Positions 1 to 10,381 of a DNA stretch of 64,000 bases are shown in pieces. How positions within the stretch are numbered: the stretch's first letter is position 1; each line of letters begins with the position of its first letter. Under the pieces are notes generated by a model. It made no database searches and was not told the origin of the DNA. It worked only from the letters and a program-made list of their open reading frames with translations. Source of the DNA: Norana najaformis (Eukaryota; Annelida; Clitellata; Crassiclitellata; Hormogastridae); contig OZ029925.1 in the NCBI GenBank assembly GCA_964023275.1, positions 11,274,684-11,338,683 of the forward strand, written 5' to 3'. The position numbers were made by a program, and so were the translations under genes.

Positions 1-1060
1 GGTGGCCCCAGGGGGCGTTAAAAAGGGAGGGGTACTTTACTCGACGATAGATGAAAGGGCGTTGATGGAAGTGCTTGCGAACGGATGGATTATCTCCTCT
101 TTCGACTGGCGGCAAGAGAAGGCTCTTGGTGGCTGAGAAAAAGAGAGACAGAGACAGAGACCTAGACAGAGAAAAGATAGAGAGGCGTATGCACGTGGGC
201 AGACGGACACTGAGATAGAAACAGCCAAATAGATAGAGATAGAAGGAGACAGAGATAGAAGGAGACAGAGATAGAAGGAGAAGGAAACAGACAGACAGAG
301 AGCAGAAACAGGCAGACAGACACAAGAGGTAAAAGCAGACAGAAACAGGAGAGAGACGGATGCAGGCAGGAACAAAGACAAGGAGAAAGACAGACACAGG
401 AATGCCGATGCACATAACGATGGAGGGACAGACCGAGAATTATGCAGACATACATACAGGCAGGCACACGGGCAGACAGACATGCAGATTAACACACATA
501 GAGATACAATGACTTACAAAAATACCGACACAGACAGACAGGGATATAGGATGGTAAGGGAGGGAAGAGGAGGGAAGAGGAAGAAGCAGTAACTGATGAC
601 CCCCAATATTAGGTATAAAATTGGAGAAGGTATCGAGGGAGGAAGAAGGTCCCAGAGGCTCCAATTAAACTCTGCTATAGAGATGTTCTTCCATTTATTC
701 AGCACGCACCAGTTTCCACTTGGCTCGCGTAGGAGGATTCTCGCGGGAGGAAAAAATGGAAGAGGAAAGAAGGAATGCAGAACAAACAGATAGACGTAGG
801 CCTATTAATTTTACTCTTTGTTTCAGTACTTCTGTCGGTCTGCCTGTCTGCCTGTCTGTCTGTCTGTCCTCTGTCTAGGTCTATCTGTTTGTCTGTCTAT
901 CTTTGTCTTACTCCTTCTCTGTCTGTCTGTCTGTCCGTATGTCCTCTGTCTTGGTCTATCTGTCTGTCTATATTTGTCTCACGCCTTCTCTGTCTGTTTG
1001 TCTATCTGTCTTCTCTGGCTATTCTTTTCTGTAACTCTTTCTCTTTCTCTGATTATTCAC
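1..1060. repeat. Degenerate GACA/GTCT microsatellite block
   Basis: About 130-540 is a drifting run of AGACAG/GACAGAGA units, and 825-1060 is the opposite-strand type (GTCTGTCT). Between them (545-800) I see no exon or motif I can name. Long open frames here are Cys/Leu/Ser-rich translations of the repeat and are not genes. Confidence 0.85.
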
Positions 1061-1482
1061 ACGCTGTATGTGGGTGTGTGTGGGTGTGAAGCTCGCTTGC
1101 ATACATGCTTACTGCACACACGAACATACAACTGAATCCAACAGCACATGCCCTATACCCACATCACAAACACACATATATTCATATGGAATATATACAT
1201 ATGTTTATCTGAACTTATATATATTTATATAATAGTCCTTTGAACTAATTTCACCTGTCTTAAGAATACACAGAAAATATTTGGAACCGCTTCATTAAGG
1301 CATCCAGGTGTTTAATGTCTGTTTTTTTCTGTTCGCCTCTCTGCCCGCCTTTGTATCTTCCACTGTCTGGTCTGTCTGTTTGTGTCTTTCTCTTGCATGT
1401 TGTTCTGTCTCTTTCCTTTCTCAATGCACTTGTCTATTTCTCTGTTGTTCTCTGTCACTGTACCTTTCCCTGTATGTTTGTC

Positions 1483-1539
<57 letters not shown>

Positions 1540-1916
1540 CTCTCTCTCTCACTCTCTCTCTCTCTGTCTTTCTGCCTCGCATTCTGCCCTCTCTCGATCC
1601 GATATCAATTATCCTCCTCGATCCGTCCCTCGCGGCCAACCCCCTCTCCCGTCCGGTCCTCTGCTCTCCCACCCTCCGACGTCTTCAATTTCCCTTTTGT
1701 AAACAGCCAATGTTTACCCACGTGTTATGATCACTACCCACCCCCTTTCAGACCCTTCTCTTCACAGCCTCCTCGTCTTCCGTCGTCTAATCCCCTCAAA
1801 TCCCCGCCTGGGGCGGTCGTTGTAACCTCGAGCCACCCTCAGGCAACCCCACTCGACACACCGCCACCCCAGTTAGACCTTGTTGCCAGCGATAATTACC
1901 CTCCGCTTAAAACCTT

Positions 1917-1990
<74 letters not shown>

Positions 1991-2282
1991 CAAATATTTA
2001 AAGACCGCCCAAATATATTACATATATATATGATCACTTATGTATAAATTATAAAAGCTTAAATAGCTCTCATGTATATATATATATATTATTATTGAGA
2101 AATTAAGAATGGATAACAAATAGAACGGTATGTAGCCTACATGTATATAATATACAAATTCAAATGCAAACATATGTACACGAATATCATATAAACGAAT
2201 GAACACATACACACATATATATGAATGAATTTTATATCAACGAATGAACATATATATACATACATATGAACACATATATGTG

Positions 2283-2357
<75 letters not shown>

Positions 2358-2794
2358 GAATAAGCATAATTAAATAGGCCTATAACGAATGCGTGCTCTT
2401 GTAGACAAATTCCACTAGTAGTTAGACAGACGCTCGGAATCTTTATCCTTGTTGTCCGGTTGAACACCAGTTTTTCTGAAGCAGGTTTCAACCCACCAAC
2501 TTCCACTTCCTCTAATCCTTCCTTTCGTCGCTGCCTGCTCCCCATCCATCCCTTTCCCTCCCTCTGTCTTCATTTTCTTTCATAGTTGACAGCATTCGCC
2601 AACTAGACTCGCACGAAACCGAGCAGGAACTAGGAACAAGCTGTTAACTCACCAATTGGTCAGAGGAATTGGCGATTTTGTAGGCAGGTACGTAGCCTAG
2701 CATTTATTTAGCGCCCATATATATGCCTAGGTGCGGTAAATGTATAGGTTTTATAGCTACTAACTCGACCCTGTTCATTTTTCAATGAATTTAT
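1061..2794. repeat. Non-genic stretch with (CT)n and two (AT)n microsatellites
   Basis: A (CT)n tract lies at about 1484-1565, followed by unassigned C-rich sequence. Long (AT)n tracts lie at about 1921-1988 and 2278-2354. No splice-consistent coding exon was found. The stretch is downstream of the IDUA stop and could hold distal 3' UTR, but no convincing polyadenylation signal was assigned. Confidence 0.8.
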
Positions 2795-2895
2795 CGGGTG
2801 AGATCCTTCACCACCGCTGCCGGTTAGAAATGGGCGCCAAGCCATTTCAGGTCCCCGTGCACGGACCGTATACTAAGCTGAGATTGGCTTACTTA
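2795..2895 (-). repeat. SINE core fragment
   Basis: The segment around GGTGAGATCCTTCACCACCG, followed by a GTCCCCG..CACGGACCGTA stretch, recurs at 48380-48460 in the same orientation and at 19190-19290 and 19515-19590 in the opposite one. This identifies a dispersed family; this copy is only the core. Confidence 0.6.
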
Positions 2896-2963
2896 AAAGG
2901 CGCTACATTAAGTTTCTAGATACATACTTACATGAATACAATCGTGCATATGCAGCTACGACG

Positions 2964-3240
2964 GCGATAGTTTAGTGGTTAGCCTGCTGGACTGTCAACT
3001 CAAAGGTCGGTGGTTCAAATTCCCCCCAGAGCAGAAAGATGTTTTAAGATTTCTGCTTCATTCGCGCCTCCTAGCGAACTTGGCTGTAAAATGAGTGCAC
3101 TTACTGTAGTCTGCATACGTCGTTGGGAAGATCATACGGCCAGGGATACAACTGGCCACCATCCTTCCAATGCCAAAGATAGAAAAATAAAGTTGCTAAC
3201 ACTTCATACCAATGGCTGCCCCTTTGGGTAGGCTCATTAT
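2964..3240 (+). repeat. tRNA-derived SINE
   Basis: The head has an A-box-like TAGTTTAGTGGTTAGCC and a B-box-like GGTGGTTCAAATTCC. The body contains AAAATGAGTGCA, and the tail AAAATAAAGTTGCTAA is shared with a second copy at 39440-39715. The anticodon stem does not pair well, so this is a tRNA-derived element rather than a tRNA gene. Confidence 0.7.
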
Positions 3241-3425
3241 CATCGTGGTTGTCGTCATAATCATCATCGTCATCATTTTTCTTCCTCTTCGTTTCCTTAA
3301 CGGTAAAAGTACTATTGTGGTCCCTTTTAGAAGTATGTAATGTCTGCTAAGCAGTGGACATTATTGTTGCCACTCTTAAATATAACGTCTGCTAAAAGCA
3401 GGCACTAGTTTGGCTAAAAAGCTCG

Positions 3426-6400
3426 CTATGGACTCTCTGATGGGTAGGGTGTGACGAGCGAGTATGGGCCAGCCCGACCCCAGTAATCTACTGCCCGGAC
3501 CCTGTAGAATCCTCTTGTCCCTTCAGCAACAGGACCTGAAAAAACAACAAATGGTTGCTATGAATCTATTGGTAGAAAATAGTTGGTTAGAAACGGTTGC
3601 TAAGAAATTATTTACAGAACGTTATGCCAAGTAACAGTTGCTTAAAATGGTTGCTACAAACAGATAAATCGATTGCTAGGAAACGGCTACCATGAACTGG
3701 TTGCAAGTGAATGCTAAACTTCATAGAAAATGACCTTGACCTTGTGGTGATGTTGACCTTGAACTTAGGTCACTAAACATAAAGGAATTGAAAAAGGAAT
3801 CCCGAGGGTTAATTCTGAGGAAGAGATCTTCACGATTGATGCGAGCAAACTCCACTTCATAGGTTTTAATGCACCTAAAAAGATAATGGATTTTAATAAG
3901 TAAATAAACCATCACAGAAATAAGAGTGACAGCGATGATGATGTTGGTAAGGATGATGATGACAATGTTTTGGTTAACATTTTCATCATCATCGTCATTG
4001 ATAACAACAACGACAACAACATTATTATTATTAATGCTAATAATAATAATACTAAATGGACCTTGCCAGACACTTGTGAGGATGTAGCCTGAATATCCCC
4101 TAGTTTAATTTTCTTAAATTTTAGTTTAATTTTCTTAAATCTTGTGGGATCATACATACCTTGTATTGAAAACTATATACTAGAAATGCAAATAATGCCA
4201 ATAATAATATTTAATCACCCCACCAATAATCAATATCATCACCACCATATTCATCACCACCCTCATAGTAATAATCATCATAGTTATAATAATCATAATA
4301 ACAATCACAATTATTATTATCACCATAATGATAATCATAAAAATCATCATAATCATCATCATCATCATTTTTTGTAACACTAACCTGGAGTTGACACATG
4401 TGTCGCTCCAGACAATGAGAACTTGGCTGAATGTAACATTGCAAAAGGCAACTTTAGTAACCTTTAACACAAAACATTAAAATTTTGCCGAGCACACATT
4501 AAAGTGTTACAGGAAACAATGACATCTTATAGAAAACATATGCAGTTGAAAGCAGTCTGAGGGCATTAATGCATGAGGAATATGCGGTGCAAGCGCAGAG
4601 TGAGGGATGTTCCTCGCTGCTCTTTTACAAACTGCACTTGGGCACAAAGATAGCAACAAGCTGGCACTATGCTAGCACTAATCGAGCAGCAGACCAAAAC
4701 AGCATCAAGTTGTTCGCATGTATGAATGAATAAATAAATGTACGTATGCATGTACCTAAATGTACCGGTTAGGCCTAAATGTTAACAAGTGCACAAAGGC
4801 GCTGAAACATGATACATGTAAGTAAGTAAGTAAGTAAGTATATTCTTTATTAACCAATAGCTAATCGCACATCGGTTTACAAGTATTTAACAATTTAATT
4901 TAATTTAAAAGTTCTATAACGTGTGACTTAAGCTGGTAATGTCTCGAGTTGTTTGTGGCAGTAAAGTTTGAATTTTCAGTACAATGTATGTAGCGTATTT
5001 TAAAGACTTTGTACCAATTTGTCACTCATCTGGCACCAATTAGAAACCAATTTAGCCCTAAGCTGGCACTGATTTGACACCAAATTTGCACAGATCTGGT
5101 ACCAATTTGGCACTGATCTGGCACCAAATTGACACCATTTTGGGCCAAGATGGCACTGATCTGGAACCCAGCTGGCACTAAGATCACTCACCTGAGTGGG
5201 AGGGTGACTTGGTCTGGCACAGAAGTGAACAAGGGCTACGCTTGGGTGTTGCATAACCACATTAATCCGGCCATGGTCGACTGCAGGCCACTCAACTGGC
5301 CCAGTCAACCGAATCGGCTCCTGCAACAGATATGACAAGAAATAAGTATTACAAGATCGGGAAAATGAAACGTACCTGTCATCTTACAATTCCATACCTT
5401 ACTTTTACCTATAGCCTTATCTTCCATTGCCCATCACTTTGCTTTACCCTACCTTACCTTCTTTACTGTACCTAACCATAAATACATTACACTTCCTTGT
5501 TCTACCCTACCTTATTCTACTTTACCTTACCTCGGCCACTGCATTGCTAGGGAGGCTCTTCGTCCGTTCTAGAATACTTGAGAAATATCAACCTCAAAGT
5601 TTCTCATTTGACGGAAGAGGTCTTCGCTTGGGGTTGGAGGGCTCCCCGAAAAATTCCACAGGCCAAACGGATTGGAGTAGACATTATCAAGAATGTACAC
5701 AGCATAAGTCAACTCTACAATACATCGTAGCAAACAATACTTCATCAATAACAAGAAGGTATGTTAATTTAAATGTGATATACGGTAAGAGATATTAAAG
5801 TAGGGTAAATCATGGTAAGATCAGTTAAGGTATGGTATAATAAGGTAAGATAATTTATAGTAAGGTAAGTAAAGTATGGGACAGAGAATCAACTGCAACT
5901 TACCTTTGTCAGTTGGTAGGTTCTTAAGAAAGATGGATGGTATAACCTCTTGCGAGTCTCTGATGGTATCCTTGCTGAAGTAGAGAATGATCGAAAGTTG
6001 CCAGCTGAAATACCATTGCAATCATACAACAGATACCACAGCAACAGGTTACCATTACAACTGGTAGTATCCAGACTCACTCTTTCTGCAAGGTCTTAGA
6101 TTTAAATCCTGGTATAGTAAGTGAATTAAATTATTATCATCACCATCATCATTGTCACCGTCATCGTCATCATCACCCTAATTATTGCCACTCATTATTG
6201 TTATCATTATTAATAAGTTAAAAGGGTAGTCTTACCTATCGTGCATGGTTTCGTAAACAGGTTTATGCAGAGTTGCAACTAGGCTCATATTCTTCAGGTT
6301 GAAATCACATGTTTTGCCATCTGAAACCAAACAATAAATGATCCACTCAAATAAAAAAATTAGATTTTTTGAACAAATACTAGATTATCCCTATAAGAAG

Positions 6401-9255
6401 AAAATCTAAACAGATAAAATTTGGTGGACCCCACCAAGTAACAAATGATCCCTAACAACCATATTACAAATGATCCCACAAACAACTCACCACATAATGA
6501 CTGATCCTTTGTGGATGATCCCTGTAGCAGATGGTCTCCTAGCAGTGACAGCATCCCCATAGCGATGTAAATTGGTTTTCGTATGAATTGAACATGAGGC
6601 GGAGATGTGACGTTGACCTGGAACCGTGCCAGAAGGGTACGCTGCGTAAATGGGTATGGTTGATAACTAATAAAGCCATTGTCGTTGCTAAGAAGACCCA
6701 GGGCAACGTTTGCATTTGTTAGGTGTGTAACTATCGCTTTGGTCGCCATAGCAGCATAGATGACGTCTCCTTGCCATAATCGATTGATGTTCCAGCTTAC
6801 CTGTGGATCGGCTTCATCATTGAAAATCGGTTTTGCACTGATTGTAGGCAGGTGGTGCTTCAGAAGATTGAGAAACCTCACCTCCTTTTCAATCATCGCT
6901 CGAACATTTGTCGGCGGTTCGCCCTTCTTGTGGATCGAAATGAAATCCAGCTTCACGTCTTTTTTGCCTGTGAAGTAGTTCACCCCATTTGCTGCATGCT
7001 CAAGCAGTGCCCAGCAGTAGGAATTGGTGTTGAAATCGTCTGGGCATGCGCCCCCTGGCCCCCCAAAGATAATCAGTGGACTCACTTGGTTCAGTCCTTC
7101 AGCAGTTGCATCATAATAATTCAGAAATCCTTTCAGCGTCATGTTGAGTCCATCAAAAGCCTTTCGTTTTGGCTCATTCCAGGATTCAAAATACCACTTT
7201 GCAACATAACCGATCCCGTAACGACTGACATACCTCGACGCCAGTTCTTGTACGAGTTCTTTCCATTGTGCGACCTGCATGGGATCCTCGAAGTTGCTGA
7301 AATGGTCCGATGGATTTCCCATGACCTCGAACATGGGTCGAAGGTCATATGAGTAGAGAAGCTCGATGAAATTGTCGAGACATGTGAAATTGTATGTGAT
7401 CACGTTGTCAGCTACGTTCGAGATCTTGATGCTGTCAAGAAGCCAGTGAATTCGGACATGTTGGATGCCAGAGTGTGGAATAGCGCTGATCAGCATCAAA
7501 TTCTGAATGACTGAATCGCTATGAAGCCAGTCGCAGATCTTCTGATGCGGGTCCGGAGGACTGAAACAAGTTCCAGAAATACAACCATTTATGTATACAT
7601 GCATACATACATCACAAGTTTATTTTATTGCAGGCATTATGTTCCCTTGGCTTTTGACAGAAATCACCATGAAATTTGGCTTGCACAGCAGTTTTGCTTA
7701 GCAGCAACCATCGACAGACGCACTGAGCATTATTACAGTATTATTATAGAAGTTCTTAGATTATTATTAGTATGTACTTTAACACGTATACAGCACCTTG
7801 GAGGAACCTCTCAAAGGCATATAAAATTTTAATTACTATATAGAGTTTTTGTAAGCAGCGTTTTTTCCAAGTGCCTTGCATTAAGAAAACTTATTTGACT
7901 ATTTATTTTAATTCCTTACTTAGGCCTTACTTAAAACAAAAATAATCTGTATATCTAATAATACACTAAGCTATATTAGTAAAATTAAAATAATAATACA
8001 CATAATAACAAACTACTTGCTTTTTTATCCTGACTTACAAATAAACAATAGTGCATGACATTAAACCAAATGTATGTTGTAAATTACAATCTTGTAAATC
8101 CTGTCTAAAAAGAGCAAAACAAATAATCATAATCATGACAGTAATTGAATGCTGCGTCAAGTCAGAGGGTTTGTCCACAGATTACGTATGAAGACCAAAA
8201 TCCGGTTGCCAGAAGACCACAGGGAGGAGGCAGCACAACTGTTAAAGCAGTTAACAGAAATGTTAACAGAAATGGGAGGTGGCAGTTTGGATGGATCAGG
8301 GTAGGATCTCTAGAAAAGGCAGGGCTTTAGTTAGGAAAGGAAGAGCCTTAGGAGTAATAAATAGATGGGCCTAAGCCAGACGATGCTGGAGAATTTGCAG
8401 GATTCCGGTGGGAGATTGTTCCTGAATTGTGGGATATGGATCAGTCAGAGAACAGATGATGAACAGTAAATGAGGGAAGAGTTAGGTAAGATGATGACTA
8501 GGTAGAGCAGGATGATTCGATGGTGAGCAATTTACAAAGATAAATGGGTTGACACTAATGCAGAGAGTTATAAATTAACTACTTAAAAAACTTTGGAATC
8601 AATGCATTTGGTGATTTTCAGCTAGTGGAGTGATTTAAAGACAGAATTGATATGCTGATAGTTGGATGTTCTAGTGACAGCTCGGGCAAGTGAATTTTGG
8701 ACGAGTTATAGATGCTTAAAATGAGTTGATTCAAGGTTAAGGAAAAGAGAATTACAACAGTCAAGCTTGACAAAGGAGGTAGTGATGGGAGAAGAGGGTT
8801 CGAGAAAAGGGCAGAGAATGCGAGTCTAGAAGGGATTGCAGTGTGAAGCGAAGGGTTGAGATTTTGTCTGGTAAAAACGAAGAGAAAGCACCAGCAACTG
8901 AAGGAGGAAGCTGATAAGGATCTTGGGACTGGGGCGGAAGATATGTTGTGCAGAGCGCCGACAGCTTTCCATGTTTAATATTAACATACAATATGATCAT
9001 TTTAATATAATTTCACTACCAGAAGCCAGTGCTTTTCCAGAATCCACTCAGGTTCGCAACAACCTCCGAAGCGTCTACTTGAAATTCAAATTCGGAATTT
9101 ATGGAGTGCCACTTGAGATCCCTGTTCGTATTAAAGGAGTGCCTAGGCTTTTCCTGTTTATCTGTCATTCTAAAAGCGCTCAGATGTTCTCCAATATTTG
9201 GCACGGGTAAAAAAACACCGAAGAATAAAAGTTTTAAAATAGTAAAACACTCCAT
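3426..9255 (-). CDS. IDUA: Alpha-L-iduronidase, glycoside hydrolase family 39 (complete, 9 coding exons)
   Basis: Lysosomal enzyme removing terminal alpha-L-iduronic acid from dermatan and heparan sulfate. Coding exons 5'->3': 9255-9020, 7560-6491, 6320-6236, 6004-5904, 5714-5593, 5320-5192, 4461-4385, 3874-3774, 3535-3426; phases close at every junction and give about 676 residues (human 653). The start ATG at 9255 opens a hydrophobic signal peptide (about residues 1-20). FWKSTGFC crosses the first junction. The TIM barrel lies almost entirely in the 1,070-nt second exon, with acid/base Glu in WNEP (about E208) and nucleophile Glu in NDEADP (about E328). The C-terminal fibronectin-like part ends with YRVRAVDYWGR in the last exon. 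The exon 8 donor (A|GTGACC) is weak, but it is the only one giving the expected FMFSP join to exon 9. Several N-glycosylation sequons are visible (NFT, NMT). The gene runs divergently from the ENTPD4-like gene. Identity is very secure. Confidence 0.96.
3540..3722 (-). repeat. Degenerate minisatellite in IDUA intron 8
   Basis: Units like GGTTGCTA(T/A/C)GAAA recur about eight times with drift within the short last intron of IDUA. The unit is not seen elsewhere in the window. Confidence 0.6.
3731..3772 (-). promoter_or_regulatory. Cluster of TCAAGGTCA-like nuclear-receptor half-sites in IDUA intron 8
   Basis: On the gene strand there are three same-direction extended half-sites: TCAAGGTCA at 3731-3739 and 3754-3762, and ACAAGGTCA at 3737-3745. 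An inverted AGGTCA lies at 3767-3772. TCAAGGTCA is the known monomer site of NR5A/ERR-type receptors. The function here is inferred only. The cluster begins at the exon 8 donor and includes the in-frame stop met on read-through. Confidence 0.35.
4160..4375. repeat. Degenerate ATC/ATA trinucleotide tract in IDUA intron 7
   Basis: A run of CATCATAATCATAA-type units; the His-, Asn- or Asp-rich open frames across it on both strands are translations of the repeat. Confidence 0.8.
4809..4890 (-). repeat. Retroposon 3' end with (TTAC)n tail
   Basis: Read on the minus strand: TTGTAAACCGATGTGCGATT, a GCTATTGG stretch, AATAAAGAATA and then (CTTA)n. The same sequence occurs on the plus strand at 50090-50157 after the pogo-type remnant. 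The shared end and simple-repeat tail indicate a retroposed element. It lies in IDUA intron 6. Confidence 0.6.
5000..5190 (-). repeat. Degenerate ~20-bp minisatellite in IDUA intron 6, open in frame with exon 6
   Basis: Repeats of CTGGCACCAATTTGGCACTGAT-like units on the plus strand abut the exon 6 donor. On the gene strand the exon 6 frame stays open for about 70 codons into the intron, giving Trp/Cys/Asn-rich repeating peptide. The donor CAG|GTGAGTG is strong, so this is treated as intron. Confidence 0.6.
5385..5535. repeat. Degenerate TACCT pentamer repeats in IDUA intron 5
   Basis: TTACCTTACC-type units at 5395-5535, with the complementary GGTAAG type at 5805-5880 in intron 4. On the gene strand the 5395-5535 block reads as repeated AAGGTAAGG. 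Confidence 0.65.
7561..9019 (-). repeat. IDUA intron 1 with a dispersed element
   Basis: About 8145-8880 carries an interspersed repeat. Its start (TGCGTCAAGTC..TTGCCAGAAGACCA) is repeated at 40640-40800 between ARGLU1 and the TfR-like gene. I see no coding capacity or known terminal motif. The remainder (7600-8140) is AT-rich with nothing recognisable. Confidence 0.5.
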
Positions 9256-10381
9256 TTTAATAGCAAAACAGACACATTTGTATGATCATTAGGGTTTCAA
9301 ACATTTTGTTTCAAAATGCACACATTGTAAACATTGAGTCACGTGCAGATACGTTTTGTTGCGCTTTTTTATGTGGTGTAATACTTGACTCCGAAAACTT
9401 AACAAACTTAATGTATATGTATTCTGCTCATGTGAGCTTAAGCTATGCATGCAATAAAATAAACATTTGTGATATAGTCAAACATATTCATGTCGAGTCA
9501 TTCAACAGGTTAGGTATAAACAATCAATTTTGCAATTTGAATGAAAGCCGCTTAAGAGAAGCACAGTCAATATTTTCTGTCTTTTAGCCTCCGAGTTTAT
9601 TAGGCTGTCTGTTTTTGTCTTTGACGTCCTTGATTCAACTCTGAGCCAAGCCTAACGCAACGATTTTTCTTGATTGAGTTCCTGTAAACGAACTGGTTCC
9701 TTCTACTTTTCTACACTCTGAAGAAAAATTGCTGAAGTGGTTCTAATTCAATTATAGCTAAATATTAACCATATAACTAAACTCTGGTTATTACAATTTG
9801 AAATTAATTACAGAAAAAAATCGCACTATCTTACTTACATTAAAATATTCTCTTATCATATACTTTATGGTTTATAAAAAAAGCTCGAAACAAACATTTG
9901 GAGAAATATGAATTTCTTTCATTTTCGAGTCTTCAAACTATCATCTTTGGCGTTCATATCAGTCATAAAATTAATCAAAATGCAGCTCAGTTATACAAGA
10001 CTTCGATAAAATATTTCTAGGTATTTATTCGAATTTTTTGACTGCGATGCTGATCATTTTAGGCAATCGTGCGTGACCGGTTCATTTGGCCTGATTTCGG
10101 TCCAATTGTTTAAATGCCACGTGGAACAGAGCGGGGGTTGAAGCAAATATTTGTGCCCCTACAAAAACATAAATTAAATGGACGCAATCTGTTTAATTGA
10201 TGTACGTCTATTCTTTGCTTTCTTCGGGGATCTTTAATCATCTCGAATACATTGGTCCTCTCATCAAATGAAGTGATTCGATGTGCCATAGTTACATAGA
10301 GATTAAGTGGTACAATATTTACATGTAAGCGTTAATGTTTTTTGGTTTTGTAGCAACATGGACGAAGAGTAACAGATTGCA
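9256..10381. promoter_or_regulatory. Divergent intergenic region between IDUA and the ENTPD4-like gene
   Basis: The IDUA start codon (9255, minus) and the ENTPD4-like start (10382, plus) face away from each other across 1.1 kb, so both 5' UTRs and promoters should lie here. No TATA box or CpG-rich core could be assigned with confidence. A decayed copy of the dispersed LINE 3' end (TTGATTGAGTTCCTGTAAACGAACTGG-like, interrupted) lies near 9620-9720. Confidence 0.5.
10358..10372 (+). other. Four-codon upstream ORF before the ENTPD4-like start
   Basis: ATG GAC GAA GAG TAA ends 9 nt before the proposed ATG at 10382. If the transcript starts upstream, this minimal ORF would be met first by scanning ribosomes. 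Its presence in the mRNA is inferred. Confidence 0.4.

Noticed and set aside
1308..2001. Long Leu/Ser open frames (up to 228 codons)
   Set aside because: They translate (CT)n and (AT)n microsatellites; no splice signals or family resemblance.
2964..3030. Possible tRNA gene
   Set aside because: A and B boxes are present but the acceptor and anticodon stems do not pair; a second copy with the same tail shows it is a SINE. The same reasoning was applied at 12685, 16471, 39440 and 48350.
4144..4470. His/Asn-rich and Asp/Tyr-rich frames
   Set aside because: Trinucleotide repeat artefacts; only 4385-4461 (minus) is coding, as IDUA exon 7.
6760..7352. 166-codon plus-strand frame inside IDUA
   Set aside because: Shadow of the large IDUA exon on the opposite strand, which has clear homology and catalytic motifs.
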